DNA from: Algoriphagus iocasae
GTDB lineage: Bacteria; Bacteroidota; Bacteroidia; Cytophagales; Cyclobacteriaceae
Direction: 5' to 3'
Assembly (NCBI RefSeq): GCF_014206875.1
Contig: NZ_JACIJO010000007.1
Location: forward strand, 1-64,000
Length of the DNA: 64,000 nucleotides
The notes beneath the pieces were generated by a model, which saw only the letters and a program-made list of their open reading frames with translations, made no database searches and was not told the DNA's origin. Below, in pieces: positions 9,510-19,210 of the stretch (within the stretch, counting starts at the first letter, position 1; the number at the start of each line of letters is the position of its first letter). The translations under genes were made by a program, and so were the position numbers.

Positions 9510-9541
9510 AAAAGAGGGAAACTGCCCAGTTTCCCTCTTTT
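9510..9541 (-). promoter_or_regulatory. perfect 14-bp hairpin between susD and the GH30 gene
   Basis: AAAAGAGGGAAACT (9510-9523) and AGTTTCCCTCTTTT (9528-9541) are exact inverted repeats with a 4-base loop. On the minus strand the hairpin starts 4 bases after the susD stop codon and ends 9 bases before the GH30 ATG, followed by a U-rich stretch. It could act as a partial terminator, an mRNA-stabilising 3' end for susCD, or a block on ribosome access to the GH30 start. Any of these would keep GH30 expression below that of the outer-membrane pair. Confidence 0.7.
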
Positions 9542-9545
9542 AAAG

Positions 9546-11243
9546 TCAATAACCTGGGTTTTGTTCCAACTGGTTATCGGAAGCTAAAATTTCAGAGCGT
9601 GGTATTGGAAGCCAATAATGTTGCTGTTCAAATTTCTTTCCATTGAGTGAGACTTTTCGATTATAGGTTAAGGTGCCATCATCCGCTTTTAAGATTTCAA
9701 TACCATACGCAGGAGTGTTTTCCACCACATCAGCAGTCATCCATCTTCTCACATCATAGTAGCGGTGTTCCTCAAATGCAAGTTCAATTCTTCTCTCATG
9801 ATGGATCTTTTCACGCATCTCCTCTTGGCTAAGGCCAGCAGGTAATGGAGGCATTTCGACACCGGATCTACTTCTAATGGAATTCACTGCCTCATAGACG
9901 CTGGCATCAGGTCCTACAGCTTCATTTTGTGCTTCCGCATAATTCAGGAGAATTTCCGCGTATCTAAAGTAAATCCAGTTTTGCGTTCCTGCAACTTCCC
10001 AAGGATTTCTGATGGGTAGGTCTTCGTTAATGAATTTTCGTAGGTAATAACCTGATTTACTGGTGTTCCAATTGGAAGGTCCGCCTTGACTGTCGCGACC
10101 ATTGGGTAGGAAGGTCTCGACGGTCCGATCTCTATAAGGGGCACCGTTATATAATATGCTCTGATAAAACCGGGGATCCCTGTTTTCATACGGTGCGTTT
10201 GCATGCTCCGGATTGTTCCAGTCAAAAGGAGTTCCGTCCATCATTTCATAATCATCCACCAGATTCTGAAGAGGGACATTTCCTCCCCATCCATCGTAGC
10301 CGTTTGGACCATTCGCAATTTCTAAGGCTGTATGCCTTGAGTTGATATTGTAATACCTTGCAAAGATGATTTCAGAATTGCTCTGTGGAGTTAAAAACAA
10401 CTCGCTGTATCCATTTTGGTACAGACTATATTGTCCCATGTTCATTACATCCTTGGCTGCTTGGGCTGCCTGTTGCCATTTTTGTATGTCTGATCCGCCA
10501 TCATTATAGAGTGGACTGGCTGCATACAACAATAACCTCGATTTTAATGCCATTGCGGCGCCTTTGGTAGCCCTGCCTTCCTTCCATGTGCCGCTGTTGT
10601 TCTGAGGTAAGCCGCTGATCGCTTCTTCAAGTTCCTGAATCACATAGGCAATGGCCTGCTCTTTAGGTGCTCTTTCATAGTAGGAGGGATCAGTAAAATC
10701 TTCTCCCAATTGTGCGACTTTATCACCCATCAATACCACATCACCATAATTTTTGATCAGATCAAAATATCTAAAGGCACGGATAAATTTCAACTCTGCT
10801 ATCAATAGGTCTTTCCCGGTCTGACTCATTTCCAGTTCCCCAATATTGGTCAGCGCGTAGTTTACTTCCCTGATACTTCTATAGGATCTACCCCAAAAAG
10901 TTCCTGCAATGCCAGTGTTTTGCGGTGAAAGTTGTCCCTGCTGGATGAACCAGGTATTGTCATCGTTATTGTAAATGGACTCATCTGTCAGGGAACTCCA
11001 CATGGCATATTCAAAGCCACGCCCAAATCCTGGCAGATTTCCGTCCCCTTCTTTATTTGTCAATCGGACTCCCAGATACCGGTTGATTACATAAGCTTCA
11101 AACAGGGTGGAATCTGAAAGGATGGAAGCATCCGAAACCCTATCTGTTGGGACGACATCCAGAAAATCCTCATTGCATCCGACTAGGAGTAGACTGCTTA
11201 AGGCTAATCCCAGAAAAGGTTTATATATCGTTTTGATTGTCAT
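9546..11243 (-). CDS. SusD/RagB family nutrient-binding lipoprotein
   Basis: A 565-residue SusD-type surface lipoprotein that forms the lid of the adjacent SusC transporter and binds the glycan ligand. The signal peptide ends at LLLVGC (Cys 23). It is followed by NEDFLDVVPTDRVSDA, typical of the mature SusD N-terminus. The tetratricopeptide-like helices (RAFRYFDLIKNYGDVVL, about 130-150) and the C-terminal signature ERRIELAFEEHRYYDVRRWM (about 480-500) are both present, and it ends in NPGY as most SusD proteins do. It lies 11 bases downstream of susC, clearly in the same transcript. Confidence 0.95.
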   Translation of the reverse strand: MTIKTIYKPFLGLALSSLLLVGCNEDFLDVVPTDRVSDASILSDSTLFEAYVINRYLGVRLTNKEGDGNLPGFGRGFEYAMWSSLTDESIYNNDDNTWFIQQGQLSPQNTGIAGTFWGRSYRSIREVNYALTNIGELEMSQTGKDLLIAELKFIRAFRYFDLIKNYGDVVLMGDKVAQLGEDFTDPSYYERAPKEQAIAYVIQELEEAISGLPQNNSGTWKEGRATKGAAMALKSRLLLYAASPLYNDGGSDIQKWQQAAQAAKDVMNMGQYSLYQNGYSELFLTPQSNSEIIFARYYNINSRHTALEIANGPNGYDGWGGNVPLQNLVDDYEMMDGTPFDWNNPEHANAPYENRDPRFYQSILYNGAPYRDRTVETFLPNGRDSQGGPSNWNTSKSGYYLRKFINEDLPIRNPWEVAGTQNWIYFRYAEILLNYAEAQNEAVGPDASVYEAVNSIRSRSGVEMPPLPAGLSQEEMREKIHHERRIELAFEEHRYYDVRRWMTADVVENTPAYGIEILKADDGTLTYNRKVSLNGKKFEQQHYWLPIPRSEILASDNQLEQNPGY

Positions 11244-11254
11244 TATTTTTGGGT

Positions 11255-14200
11255 TTAGAATTGAATATTAACTCCAAGATTGATGATTTTTTGTTGCGGA
11301 TAGAACTGTCCGCTTTCGCTTGATCCTTCCGGGTCAAAATCCTTGACCCCGGTTAGGGTAAAGAGGTTAAAGGCATTCGCATAGATCTTCAAACTGCTGA
11401 TTGACAATCTCTCCAAGACAGGCTGAGGGAGATTGTATCCGATCTGAACATTTTTTAATCTGGCAAAAGAGACATCATTTAACCAAAAATTATTTCGGTA
11501 AAGTCCACCACTGACAGCTGAGGAGGCACGTTCACTTACTCTAGGATAGCTACCATCAGTATTGGAAGGGGAATATCTGTTGTCTGCCCAGCTGCTGTAA
11601 AAATTACCAACTGTTCCGGATTCAGGAAGTACATATTGATTGACTTGGGTCTGCCCAGAAATAACTGCTGAGAAATCCCAGTTTTTCCACGCGGCATTCA
11701 AAGTCATCCCGAAGGTTATCTGTGGGATATTACCATACTTGGAACGGGTCATATCATCGGCATTGATCTCTCCATCTCCGTTGAAATCCTCGTAAATCAA
11801 ATCTCCCACCATGGCTCCCGGTACATGGGGAGTATTGTCCAATTCTTCCTGACTTCTGAAAATGCCGATTGCGTTATAAAGAAGGTAGGTGTTCATTGGA
11901 TTTCCAGTCTGACGTTGATAATCCAAAACACCGGCAGCTTCATCTATGAATACGATCTCATTTTTTGCATAGGTGAAGTTTCCGGAAACACCAAAGCTAA
12001 TTTCACCTTCATGCTGATAGCCCACAGTAGATTCAAATCCATGGCTCTTTACCTCTCCGATATTTTCTGCTGGAACCAAGGACTCTCCGTCATATGGATT
12101 GACAATTCCTGAGGAACCCGGGATGGAGGCATTTCGAATGGTCAGGATTTTACTTCTGTCCTGTTGGAAATAAATGAATTCTGTCGTGAATTTTTTCAAC
12201 CATACTGCGTTGAATCCCAAATCAGTCTTGGTCGCCACTTCCCAGGTAATGTTGGGGTTGGAAAGGCGTGTCAGGTCGATTCCTGTCTGAACCACATCCC
12301 CTAAAACATATCGGTTGTTGAAGGAATAATTGTCGAAATATTGGAATTGTCCCACGTTGTCATTTCCCAGTTTTCCATAGGAAGCCCTGAACTTTAGGTC
12401 GTCAAAGAAACTTACTTTGTCCCTAAACCAACTTTCTTCAGAAATCCTATAGCCTACAGAAAGTGACGGGAAAAAACCATATCTGCTGTCTTCAGGGAAA
12501 TTGGATGAACCGTCCACTCTCATCTGCAGTTCTGCCAGGAATTTTTCATTGTAGTTATAGGCAATTCTACTCAGGTAACTTTTTCGGGTATAATTGTAAC
12601 TGCTTCCCCAGTTGTCATAATCGGAAGCTGCAGCTCCGCCCTGGGATAATTCAGGAGTCTCGGCTGTTGGGAAATGAAGCCTTGAAGCACCCAGGGTATG
12701 AGAACGGTTCTCGCTTTGCTCATATCCTACAAAAGCATCGAAAAAATGGTCCCCAAAATAGTGTTTGAAATTTAATCTGATGTTGGAAACAATCATCGAT
12801 TGGGAGTAATGGGTTTCTGAAAGCGTTGGCTGCTGGTCAGGGCCTCCTCCTACAATGACAGGGTTGTACACCTCAGAGGTTCTGTCATAATTATATAGTG
12901 TATAGGGCTTTGCAAAATTTCTAGACCTATCAGAGCTTTCATCCACAGAGAAAAACCCTTCTGCTGAAAGCCCGTCCAAAAACCCAAATTCATACTTGCC
13001 TCGAAGAATACCGTTGAATATAAATCTTGGATTATGATTTAAACCACCCTGATCTGTTGCCATGACTACAGGATTTGAATTTTCAATTCCGGTAGAAGGT
13101 AGTCCATTGGGGTAGACAGCAGCTACGGTAGGGTAGGCCCGATAGATGGACCGGAAGATATCCCCAGCCCCTGAGGTCGGATATTGCCGATCTTCTTTTC
13201 TTCCTGAAAGGGACAAACCCACACTTAACCTATCTGTGATATCTGCGTCCACATTGGAGCGAAAGCTATACTGATCATATCTGGTAGCACCGTTTTTATA
13301 CAACCCATCTTGTCCGGTCTTTCCCAAAGAGAGGAAATAGGTGACATTGTCCGAACCTCCCCGGATGCTTAGGTCATGTTGGCTTTGTAATGCGGTATTG
13401 TTCAGCGTGGCAGCAGCCCAATCGGTATTTGGATAGTTCAAGGGATCTGTTCCATTTCTGAACATTCCTAATTCCTCTTCAGAATAAATCTGGTTTAATC
13501 CGCCTTGCGGATTGTTATAATAGGCAATTTCATTTCTGATTTGACCATAAGTTTCGGCATTGGCCATCTGAGGAAGCCTGGTAGGGGAAGAAAACCCTTG
13601 ATTAAAGCTGTATGAAATCACAGGTTTCCCGGATTGTCCCCGTTTGGTGGTGACCAAAATGACTCCATTTGCTGCTCTGGAACCATAAATGGCTGCAGAA
13701 GCATCTTTAAGGACTGAAATACTTTCGATGTCATTTGGATTCAGACGCTCAAGTCCACCAATCTGCCCGGGTACTCCATCGACTACCACTAAGACATCAT
13801 TGTTTCCTGTAGTTGCCAATCCACGAATACTGATGCTGGAACCGTCATACCCCGGTTCACCTCCGCGGTTATTGGCAATGATACCGGAAAATCTTCCTGA
13901 AAGTGAGTTGGAAATATTGGGTTGCGGACTGTTTTTAAGATCGCGGCCTTCTACCTGTGAAACCGAACCTGTCAACGTGGCCTTTTTTTGTTCACCATAA
14001 CCCACGACCACTACTTCATTCAATGATTGTTCGTCTGGGACTAACTGAATGGAAATCTCCTTCTCTCCGGAAGACACTGGGTATTCCTGGGTTACATAAC
14101 CAATAAATGAAATACTCAATATGGGATTTTCTATCCCTGAAATAGACAGCGAAAAATTGCCATCCATATCTGTGACCGACCCAGAGGTGGTACCCTTTAA

Positions 14201-14353
14201 GAGCACGGAGGCTCCAGGTAATCCTGACCCTGTTTCGTCCAATACCCGGCCGGAAACTTTGTCCTGACCAAATACTGTAGGCACATGGAATATCATTAGT
14301 AGTAAAAATGATACACCAAACAGCCATGCCTTGGCTGGTAGTTTTGTTAGCAT
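11255..14353 (-). CDS. SusC/RagA family TonB-dependent outer-membrane transporter
   Basis: A 1032-residue outer-membrane beta-barrel for TonB-driven import of oligosaccharides. Signal peptide 1-29 (cut after FG in TVFGQDK), carboxypeptidase-regulatory-like domain about 32-105 (SGRVLDETGSGLPGASVLL), a SusC-signature segment LNEVVVVGYGEQKKATLTGS about 113-132, plug domain to about 245 (ISVLKDASAAIYGSRAANGV) and then the barrel. It ends in a hydrophobic strand finishing with aromatic Phe, as barrels do. It heads the operon susC-susD-GH30 and is divergent from the hybrid two-component regulator, from which it is separated by 200 bases. Confidence 0.95.
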   Translation of the reverse strand: MLTKLPAKAWLFGVSFLLLMIFHVPTVFGQDKVSGRVLDETGSGLPGASVLLKGTTSGSVTDMDGNFSLSISGIENPILSISFIGYVTQEYPVSSGEKEISIQLVPDEQSLNEVVVVGYGEQKKATLTGSVSQVEGRDLKNSPQPNISNSLSGRFSGIIANNRGGEPGYDGSSISIRGLATTGNNDVLVVVDGVPGQIGGLERLNPNDIESISVLKDASAAIYGSRAANGVILVTTKRGQSGKPVISYSFNQGFSSPTRLPQMANAETYGQIRNEIAYYNNPQGGLNQIYSEEELGMFRNGTDPLNYPNTDWAAATLNNTALQSQHDLSIRGGSDNVTYFLSLGKTGQDGLYKNGATRYDQYSFRSNVDADITDRLSVGLSLSGRKEDRQYPTSGAGDIFRSIYRAYPTVAAVYPNGLPSTGIENSNPVVMATDQGGLNHNPRFIFNGILRGKYEFGFLDGLSAEGFFSVDESSDRSRNFAKPYTLYNYDRTSEVYNPVIVGGGPDQQPTLSETHYSQSMIVSNIRLNFKHYFGDHFFDAFVGYEQSENRSHTLGASRLHFPTAETPELSQGGAAASDYDNWGSSYNYTRKSYLSRIAYNYNEKFLAELQMRVDGSSNFPEDSRYGFFPSLSVGYRISEESWFRDKVSFFDDLKFRASYGKLGNDNVGQFQYFDNYSFNNRYVLGDVVQTGIDLTRLSNPNITWEVATKTDLGFNAVWLKKFTTEFIYFQQDRSKILTIRNASIPGSSGIVNPYDGESLVPAENIGEVKSHGFESTVGYQHEGEISFGVSGNFTYAKNEIVFIDEAAGVLDYQRQTGNPMNTYLLYNAIGIFRSQEELDNTPHVPGAMVGDLIYEDFNGDGEINADDMTRSKYGNIPQITFGMTLNAAWKNWDFSAVISGQTQVNQYVLPESGTVGNFYSSWADNRYSPSNTDGSYPRVSERASSAVSGGLYRNNFWLNDVSFARLKNVQIGYNLPQPVLERLSISSLKIYANAFNLFTLTGVKDFDPEGSSESGQFYPQQKIINLGVNIQF

Positions 14354-14553
14354 GTTATTTAGGTTTTTTTGTTAATTAAACTTGTAGACAAAAAACAGTA
14401 ATAACTGATCATTTCTGCCCGGTTCAATTTTCCTAAAAGTCTAGTCAGCCAGTGGGGCATAAATCAGCAAAAAAAAGGGTACAAAATGTTCAAAAGTCCT
14501 TTCATGGGATAAAATCTGGTATTTTTGGTCTCATTTTTCGTGATTGCAAACTC
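14354..14553. promoter_or_regulatory. divergent control region between susC operon and its regulator
   Basis: The 200 bases between the start of susC (minus) and the chosen ATG of the hybrid regulator (plus) must carry both promoters and presumably the site bound by the AraC-type output domain. It is AT-rich with short A/T tracts. I could not point to a convincing TTTG/TAnnTTTG promoter pair or a clear operator repeat by eye. Confidence 0.4.
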
Positions 14554-17500
14554 ATGAGGTCCCTATTTTCCATCTTGTTTATTGTATTCTATTCCTGTCA
14601 AGGATTAGCACAGGGTTCACTGTTTTCCACTCAGCGTCCCTTGACTTTTTATCTTTTGGACATAGAAAATGGACTTTCAAACAATTACATAAACCATATC
14701 GAACAGGATTCAATCGGATTTATTTGGATTGCCACCATTGATGGGCTCAATCGCTATGATGGGGAGGATTTTCATATATATCGTAAAAGCACCCGAAATC
14801 CTGCTTCCGGTCCGGCAGCTAATTACATTCAGCAGATTGCTGTATCGCAAGATCAACAACTCTTACTTGCCACCAGCAACGGACTGAGCAGCTATCAGCC
14901 GAGGCTGGATGTATTCGTTCATGATCAAGAGTTAAAAGAACCCAACCAAAACTCCATCAGTGCTATTCTCTTTGAGCCTGGCGGTACAAGAGTCATTGCT
15001 AAATACGAAGGGGAGGTGTGGATCATGAAAGATGATAAAATCATCCAGAAATACACCCATTCCTCAGAACATGAAAACAACCTTTCTTCTACCAGGATAT
15101 CAGCTTTGGCCATGCAGGGAGACTCAATCCTCTGGGTGGGGCATTTTGACAAAGGACTGGATAAAATTAACCTGGAGAATCAGACTGTTACCCCGATCAT
15201 TGGATCTAATTCAGGTTTTCCAAAAAATATCAATTCCTTATTTACCGATCCAAAAGGAAACTTATGGATAGGAACAAATGAAGGAATTCGGGTCATTACC
15301 TCTAAGATGGATTTTCTTAAAATTTCCCATGCTGATCAACCATTTTTGGGTTTAAGTGATAGCAATGTCCTTTGTTTTGAGATTGGTCCAGAAGGAAATT
15401 TATGGATAGGTACCAGAAATGGAGGCCTTAATATCCTGGATTCAGAAAAATTCCTTCATGACCAAACCCTGCAATTAAAATGGTTTTTACCCTCACAGGA
15501 CGGAACAAGTGTATTTAACCGGACCGTTTCATCGCTGAAGCGCAGCAAAGAAGGCTTTATGTGGATCGGTACTAGCACTGGTCTCAATTTTGTCAATCCC
15601 AAAGGGGATGCTGTTCAATTGATCCAAAGAAATCTTTCCCAAGCACAGACCATTTCACATGATAGAATAGGATCCATTGCTGAAGGTAGGAATGGTAGAA
15701 TATGGATTGGGACTGACGGTGGAGGCCTGGACCTCATGAGTCCGGAAAATGAAATCATCCGACATTTTTCTCATGATCCTGAAGATGAAAGCAGTCTGTC
15801 AAATAATTATATCATTTCCCTTTTGGAAGACAGCAGGCAGCGTGTCTGGGTAGGGACGTATCAGGGGGGACTGAATTTTTTGGATCCTGAAACGGGCAAG
15901 AGCAGACATTACCTTCAGGAAAGCCAGGATAAAGGGAATGATGTCAGGGTAATATTCGAAAGTAAAAACGGGCAGCTCTGGGTCGGGACCAATCGGGGAG
16001 GACTCTATCGTTACCATGCGCCTATTGATGATTTTGATTTTGTCAGTCAATTGGGCAAAATTGATATTCGTGATATTGCTGAAGATGATCTTGGTAATCT
16101 TTGGCTTGCCACTTTTGGCGATGGGATCATTAGATACAACTATCTGACAGGGGATCAGGAACAGTTCAATAACAGGATCCTTGAAAACTTCCCTGTTGAG
16201 GTGGTTTTTTCAATTGAAATATTGGACAATGGAGATGTCCTCGGAGGCACCAGGTATGAAGGTTTGATCCGACTTAATCCGAACACGAAACAATATACTT
16301 TGATCACAGAGGAAGCTGGCCTCAGTAATAATTCCATCAATAGTCTGGTCAAAGGGAATGATGGGAAAATTTGGCTCGGCACGTATAAGGGCATTAGTTA
16401 TTTTGATCCTAAAACAAATTCTGCGGGGAATTTGAATTCTGTCAATAATATCCAGCCCGGGGAATTTAATATAGGGGCTTCAATAGTAAGCAAAACCGGA
16501 GAAATTTTCATAGGTGGCAATAAAGGGATTAATGTATTTAACCCCTTGGATCTGGAAACAGATGTAGAGAAAATTCCTTTGGTATTTAAGGAACTAAGGT
16601 TAATGAACAAAAAGGTCTCAGCTTCTCCTGAAGAGGAAGGAACTACCATAGACCAAAGCCTCCCTTATCTAAAAAAGCTTCAGCTTGACCATCGCCAAAG
16701 TCTGATTTCAGTGGATTTTTCCGCTATCAAATTTCCGTTTGGAAAGGACATCCGTTATGAATACCGATTACAGCCTTATCATCTTCAATGGATTGAAACC
16801 AATGGAAAGGGCACGGCGAATTTAAGCAATATCCCCCCAGGCGACTATCTTCTTCAAATCAGGGCCAGCTCGGGCTTGGCTACCCTTGCAACTAATCAAT
16901 TGCATATTCAGATTACCCCTCCTTTTTGGAAAACCTGGCCTGCTTACCTGCTCTATTTAGTGGTTTTGATTCTGGTGGTTTATGCAATTCTCAGGTATTA
17001 CACAGAAAGGATCAAACTGAAGAATTCATTGATTTTTGAGAAAAAACAGCGCATGTTGGAACACGAACTGAATGAGGAGAGGAATCAGTTTTTTACCGGG
17101 TTTTCCCATGAACTCAAGACTCCTTTAACCTTGATTTTGGCTCCGGTAGACGATTTGATTTCTGAAATCAAAAATCCCAAGCATCTGAAGGGCTTGGATC
17201 TTATTCGAAACAATGCCGCTTACCTCCATGAGATGATTTCCAAATTATTGGATTTTAGAAGTAAAGAACTAGTGGGAAATAAGGTGGAACTGAATCCTCA
17301 ACCTATTGTCAAATCCTTGCGGATCTGGGTGGATCAGTGTTTGCCACTTGCAAAAAACAGACAGATCAAAGTCAAGGGAAAATTCCCGGATACAGAGTTT
17401 TTAGCTGAAATTGATCTCCAGAAATTCCATATGATTTTTAACAACCTGATATCCAATGCAATTAAATATTGCCACCCTGGAGATAAGATTGTCATTTCTT

Positions 17501-18624
17501 TAGAAGAAAATGCTGATTCTTTTCAATTGTCAGTTGCTGATACAGGACCTGGAATTGCTTTAGAGGACCAGGAAAAAATATTCAATTGGTATTACCAAAG
17601 TGGGGAAGAAACCAAACAACAGGGAAATGGGATCGGATTGGCTATTACCAAAAGGCTGGTAGAAGATCACGGAGGAACCATCAGTATCCAAAGTTCTCCT
17701 GATACCGGAAGCAGGTTTACAGTGATCCTCCCGAAAAAGATTGGGCTTAGTCCAAAAAGAAAAGAAAGGTACCAACAGCACACAAATTGGTTTTCAGAGA
17801 ATGAAATCAAAGCAAGTGAACCTCCTTCAAAACTTGCGGTAAATGAGGAAAAGGAATTGGTGTTGCTAATTGATGACAATCCTCAGATTTTGGATTATTT
17901 GAGCAACCTGTTGTCTGGGGACTATGATCTCATTTTTGCGAGGGATGGATTATCTGGAATTGATAAGGCCTATCAATTTATTCCTGATTTGATTATTTCA
18001 GACATTATGATGCCCGAAAAAGACGGGATTGATCTATGTGGAAATTTGAAAGAAAATCGGGAAACCACCCACATTCCTGTCATTCTCCTATCTGCCAAGG
18101 ATAGTGCAGAATCAATTACTTTGGGTTATGGTAAAGGGGCGGATGATTATATCACCAAGCCCTTCAACGGTAAAATCCTTAAATCCCGGGTAAGAAACTT
18201 ACTGGATTCTAAAATAAGGATGAGAGCCTATTATCAATCTTTGGCCATAGAGGAATCGGAGGATTCTTCTTTCGATAAAAATGCAATCCTACGGGAAAAG
18301 TTGTTTTTGAAAGAATTGGAAAATCATGTCCTTCAGGCAATCTCAGATCAGAATACTGATGTGGACAGTATTTCACAAGCTATGGGGATGAGTAGAACCT
18401 CGCTGTTCCGTAAGCTGAAAGCACTTACAGGTCATAACATCAATTATTTCATTCGGACGGTCAAATTGAAGAAGGCTGCAGAATTGATGAAATCGGAAAA
18501 TCTTGGTGTGGCCCAGGCTGCCTATGAAGTGGGTTTTTCCAGCCCAAAATATTTTAGAAAACTTTTTAAAGAACAATATGGGTACTTACCATCAGAGATC
18601 AATTCTGCAGAGGAAAAGCACTAG
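14554..18624 (+). CDS. hybrid two-component system sensor/regulator (HTCS)
   Basis: A 1356-residue one-protein two-component system that senses glycan breakdown products in the periplasm and activates its utilisation locus. ATG 14554 is preferred over a GTG 34 codons upstream because it begins a clean signal peptide (MRSLFSILFIVFYSCQGLAQ). The periplasmic part holds about a dozen Reg_prop propeller motifs (for example NLWIGTNEGI and RIWIGTDGGG) and a Y_Y_Y domain near 715-785. One membrane helix lies near 795-815. The cytoplasmic part carries a HisKA domain with FSHELKTP (His about 852), a HATPase domain with NLISNAIKY and DTGPGI, a receiver domain (phosphoacceptor Asp about 1150 in ISDIMMPEKDG) and a C-terminal AraC-type HTH_18 domain (about 1270-1350). 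Its position opposite susC-susD-GH30 makes that operon its likely target. Confidence 0.93.
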   Translation: MRSLFSILFIVFYSCQGLAQGSLFSTQRPLTFYLLDIENGLSNNYINHIEQDSIGFIWIATIDGLNRYDGEDFHIYRKSTRNPASGPAANYIQQIAVSQDQQLLLATSNGLSSYQPRLDVFVHDQELKEPNQNSISAILFEPGGTRVIAKYEGEVWIMKDDKIIQKYTHSSEHENNLSSTRISALAMQGDSILWVGHFDKGLDKINLENQTVTPIIGSNSGFPKNINSLFTDPKGNLWIGTNEGIRVITSKMDFLKISHADQPFLGLSDSNVLCFEIGPEGNLWIGTRNGGLNILDSEKFLHDQTLQLKWFLPSQDGTSVFNRTVSSLKRSKEGFMWIGTSTGLNFVNPKGDAVQLIQRNLSQAQTISHDRIGSIAEGRNGRIWIGTDGGGLDLMSPENEIIRHFSHDPEDESSLSNNYIISLLEDSRQRVWVGTYQGGLNFLDPETGKSRHYLQESQDKGNDVRVIFESKNGQLWVGTNRGGLYRYHAPIDDFDFVSQLGKIDIRDIAEDDLGNLWLATFGDGIIRYNYLTGDQEQFNNRILENFPVEVVFSIEILDNGDVLGGTRYEGLIRLNPNTKQYTLITEEAGLSNNSINSLVKGNDGKIWLGTYKGISYFDPKTNSAGNLNSVNNIQPGEFNIGASIVSKTGEIFIGGNKGINVFNPLDLETDVEKIPLVFKELRLMNKKVSASPEEEGTTIDQSLPYLKKLQLDHRQSLISVDFSAIKFPFGKDIRYEYRLQPYHLQWIETNGKGTANLSNIPPGDYLLQIRASSGLATLATNQLHIQITPPFWKTWPAYLLYLVVLILVVYAILRYYTERIKLKNSLIFEKKQRMLEHELNEERNQFFTGFSHELKTPLTLILAPVDDLISEIKNPKHLKGLDLIRNNAAYLHEMISKLLDFRSKELVGNKVELNPQPIVKSLRIWVDQCLPLAKNRQIKVKGKFPDTEFLAEIDLQKFHMIFNNLISNAIKYCHPGDKIVISLEENADSFQLSVADTGPGIALEDQEKIFNWYYQSGEETKQQGNGIGLAITKRLVEDHGGTISIQSSPDTGSRFTVILPKKIGLSPKRKERYQQHTNWFSENEIKASEPPSKLAVNEEKELVLLIDDNPQILDYLSNLLSGDYDLIFARDGLSGIDKAYQFIPDLIISDIMMPEKDGIDLCGNLKENRETTHIPVILLSAKDSAESITLGYGKGADDYITKPFNGKILKSRVRNLLDSKIRMRAYYQSLAIEESEDSSFDKNAILREKLFLKELENHVLQAISDQNTDVDSISQAMGMSRTSLFRKLKALTGHNINYFIRTVKLKKAAELMKSENLGVAQAAYEVGFSSPKYFRKLFKEQYGYLPSEINSAEEKH

Positions 18625-18906
18625 TTGGTTTACTATATTTACTTATAGAAGAACTTAAGATATATCATTAACCGATAAATGGAAATTATTTTATTGGCTG
18701 AAATCCTTGCCGATTTTTTTACTTGGATTTGAAAGATCAGAATAGAATTGCAACAAAAAACTGATTCAATTAATAAGCTTTCCACTTATGACGAAAGCCA
18801 TTTTTAATCTAAATAATGAGTAGTAACCATGGTTTAAACTATGGATAACTGGTTTTAAATAGGGGTAGCCAAAACACTAGTGGCACTAGTCAAGAAACCA
18901 GAAATC

Positions 18907-19209
18907 TCATTTGATATATATATTCGAGAATTCAGATTTTGAAAAAGAACTGGGATGGGGGAGGTTATTCAGATCGACAGTGACCCTTTGCCATTTTTTT
19001 ACCACGCTTTCAGTAATTTCCTTTTCCTCCTTTCTCTCGGAAAAATAAAGAACTTTCCGCTCCAAATGGCTACCGCTTTTCTCCATTTCTAAAATAAAAT
19101 AATTAAGTGCCTCAGCTTTTTTTAAGAAGAAATCATATTTATCACCAGTGTTGCTAGATTCGGAGTAATTCGTGTATTTAACGAAGTTTATTTGCTTACC
19201 AAATAGGTG
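18907..19209 (-). pseudogene. possible decayed coding sequence containing a dispersed repeat
   Basis: On the minus strand about 100 codons are open to a TGA at 18907-18909 with convincing protein-like sequence (FLKKAEALNYFILEMEKS, then LERKVLYFSERKEEKE, then VVKKWQRVTVDL) but no suitable start. The frame runs back into the 3' end of the amidohydrolase gene. A stretch with the same LYFSERKEE core reappears near 37.7 kb, also broken. I do not recognise the family; charge and length would suit a small accessory protein of a mobile element. The remainder of 18625-18906 shows only a tiny open frame (see findings). Confidence 0.35.
19024..19073. repeat. 50-bp dispersed repeat, copy 1
   Basis: This stretch matches 37708-37757 at about 45 of 50 positions in the same orientation, with the first 27 bases identical (core TTTCTCTCGGAAAAATAAAG). 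Both copies lie in stretches without an intact gene and in the same reading frame of two decayed open frames, so they may be parts of a duplicated gene family or of a mobile element. Confidence 0.65.
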
Positions 19210-19210
19210 A

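Noticed and set aside
14452..14553. GTG start giving a longer hybrid regulator
   Set aside because: It adds 34 basic residues ahead of a complete signal peptide beginning at ATG 14554.
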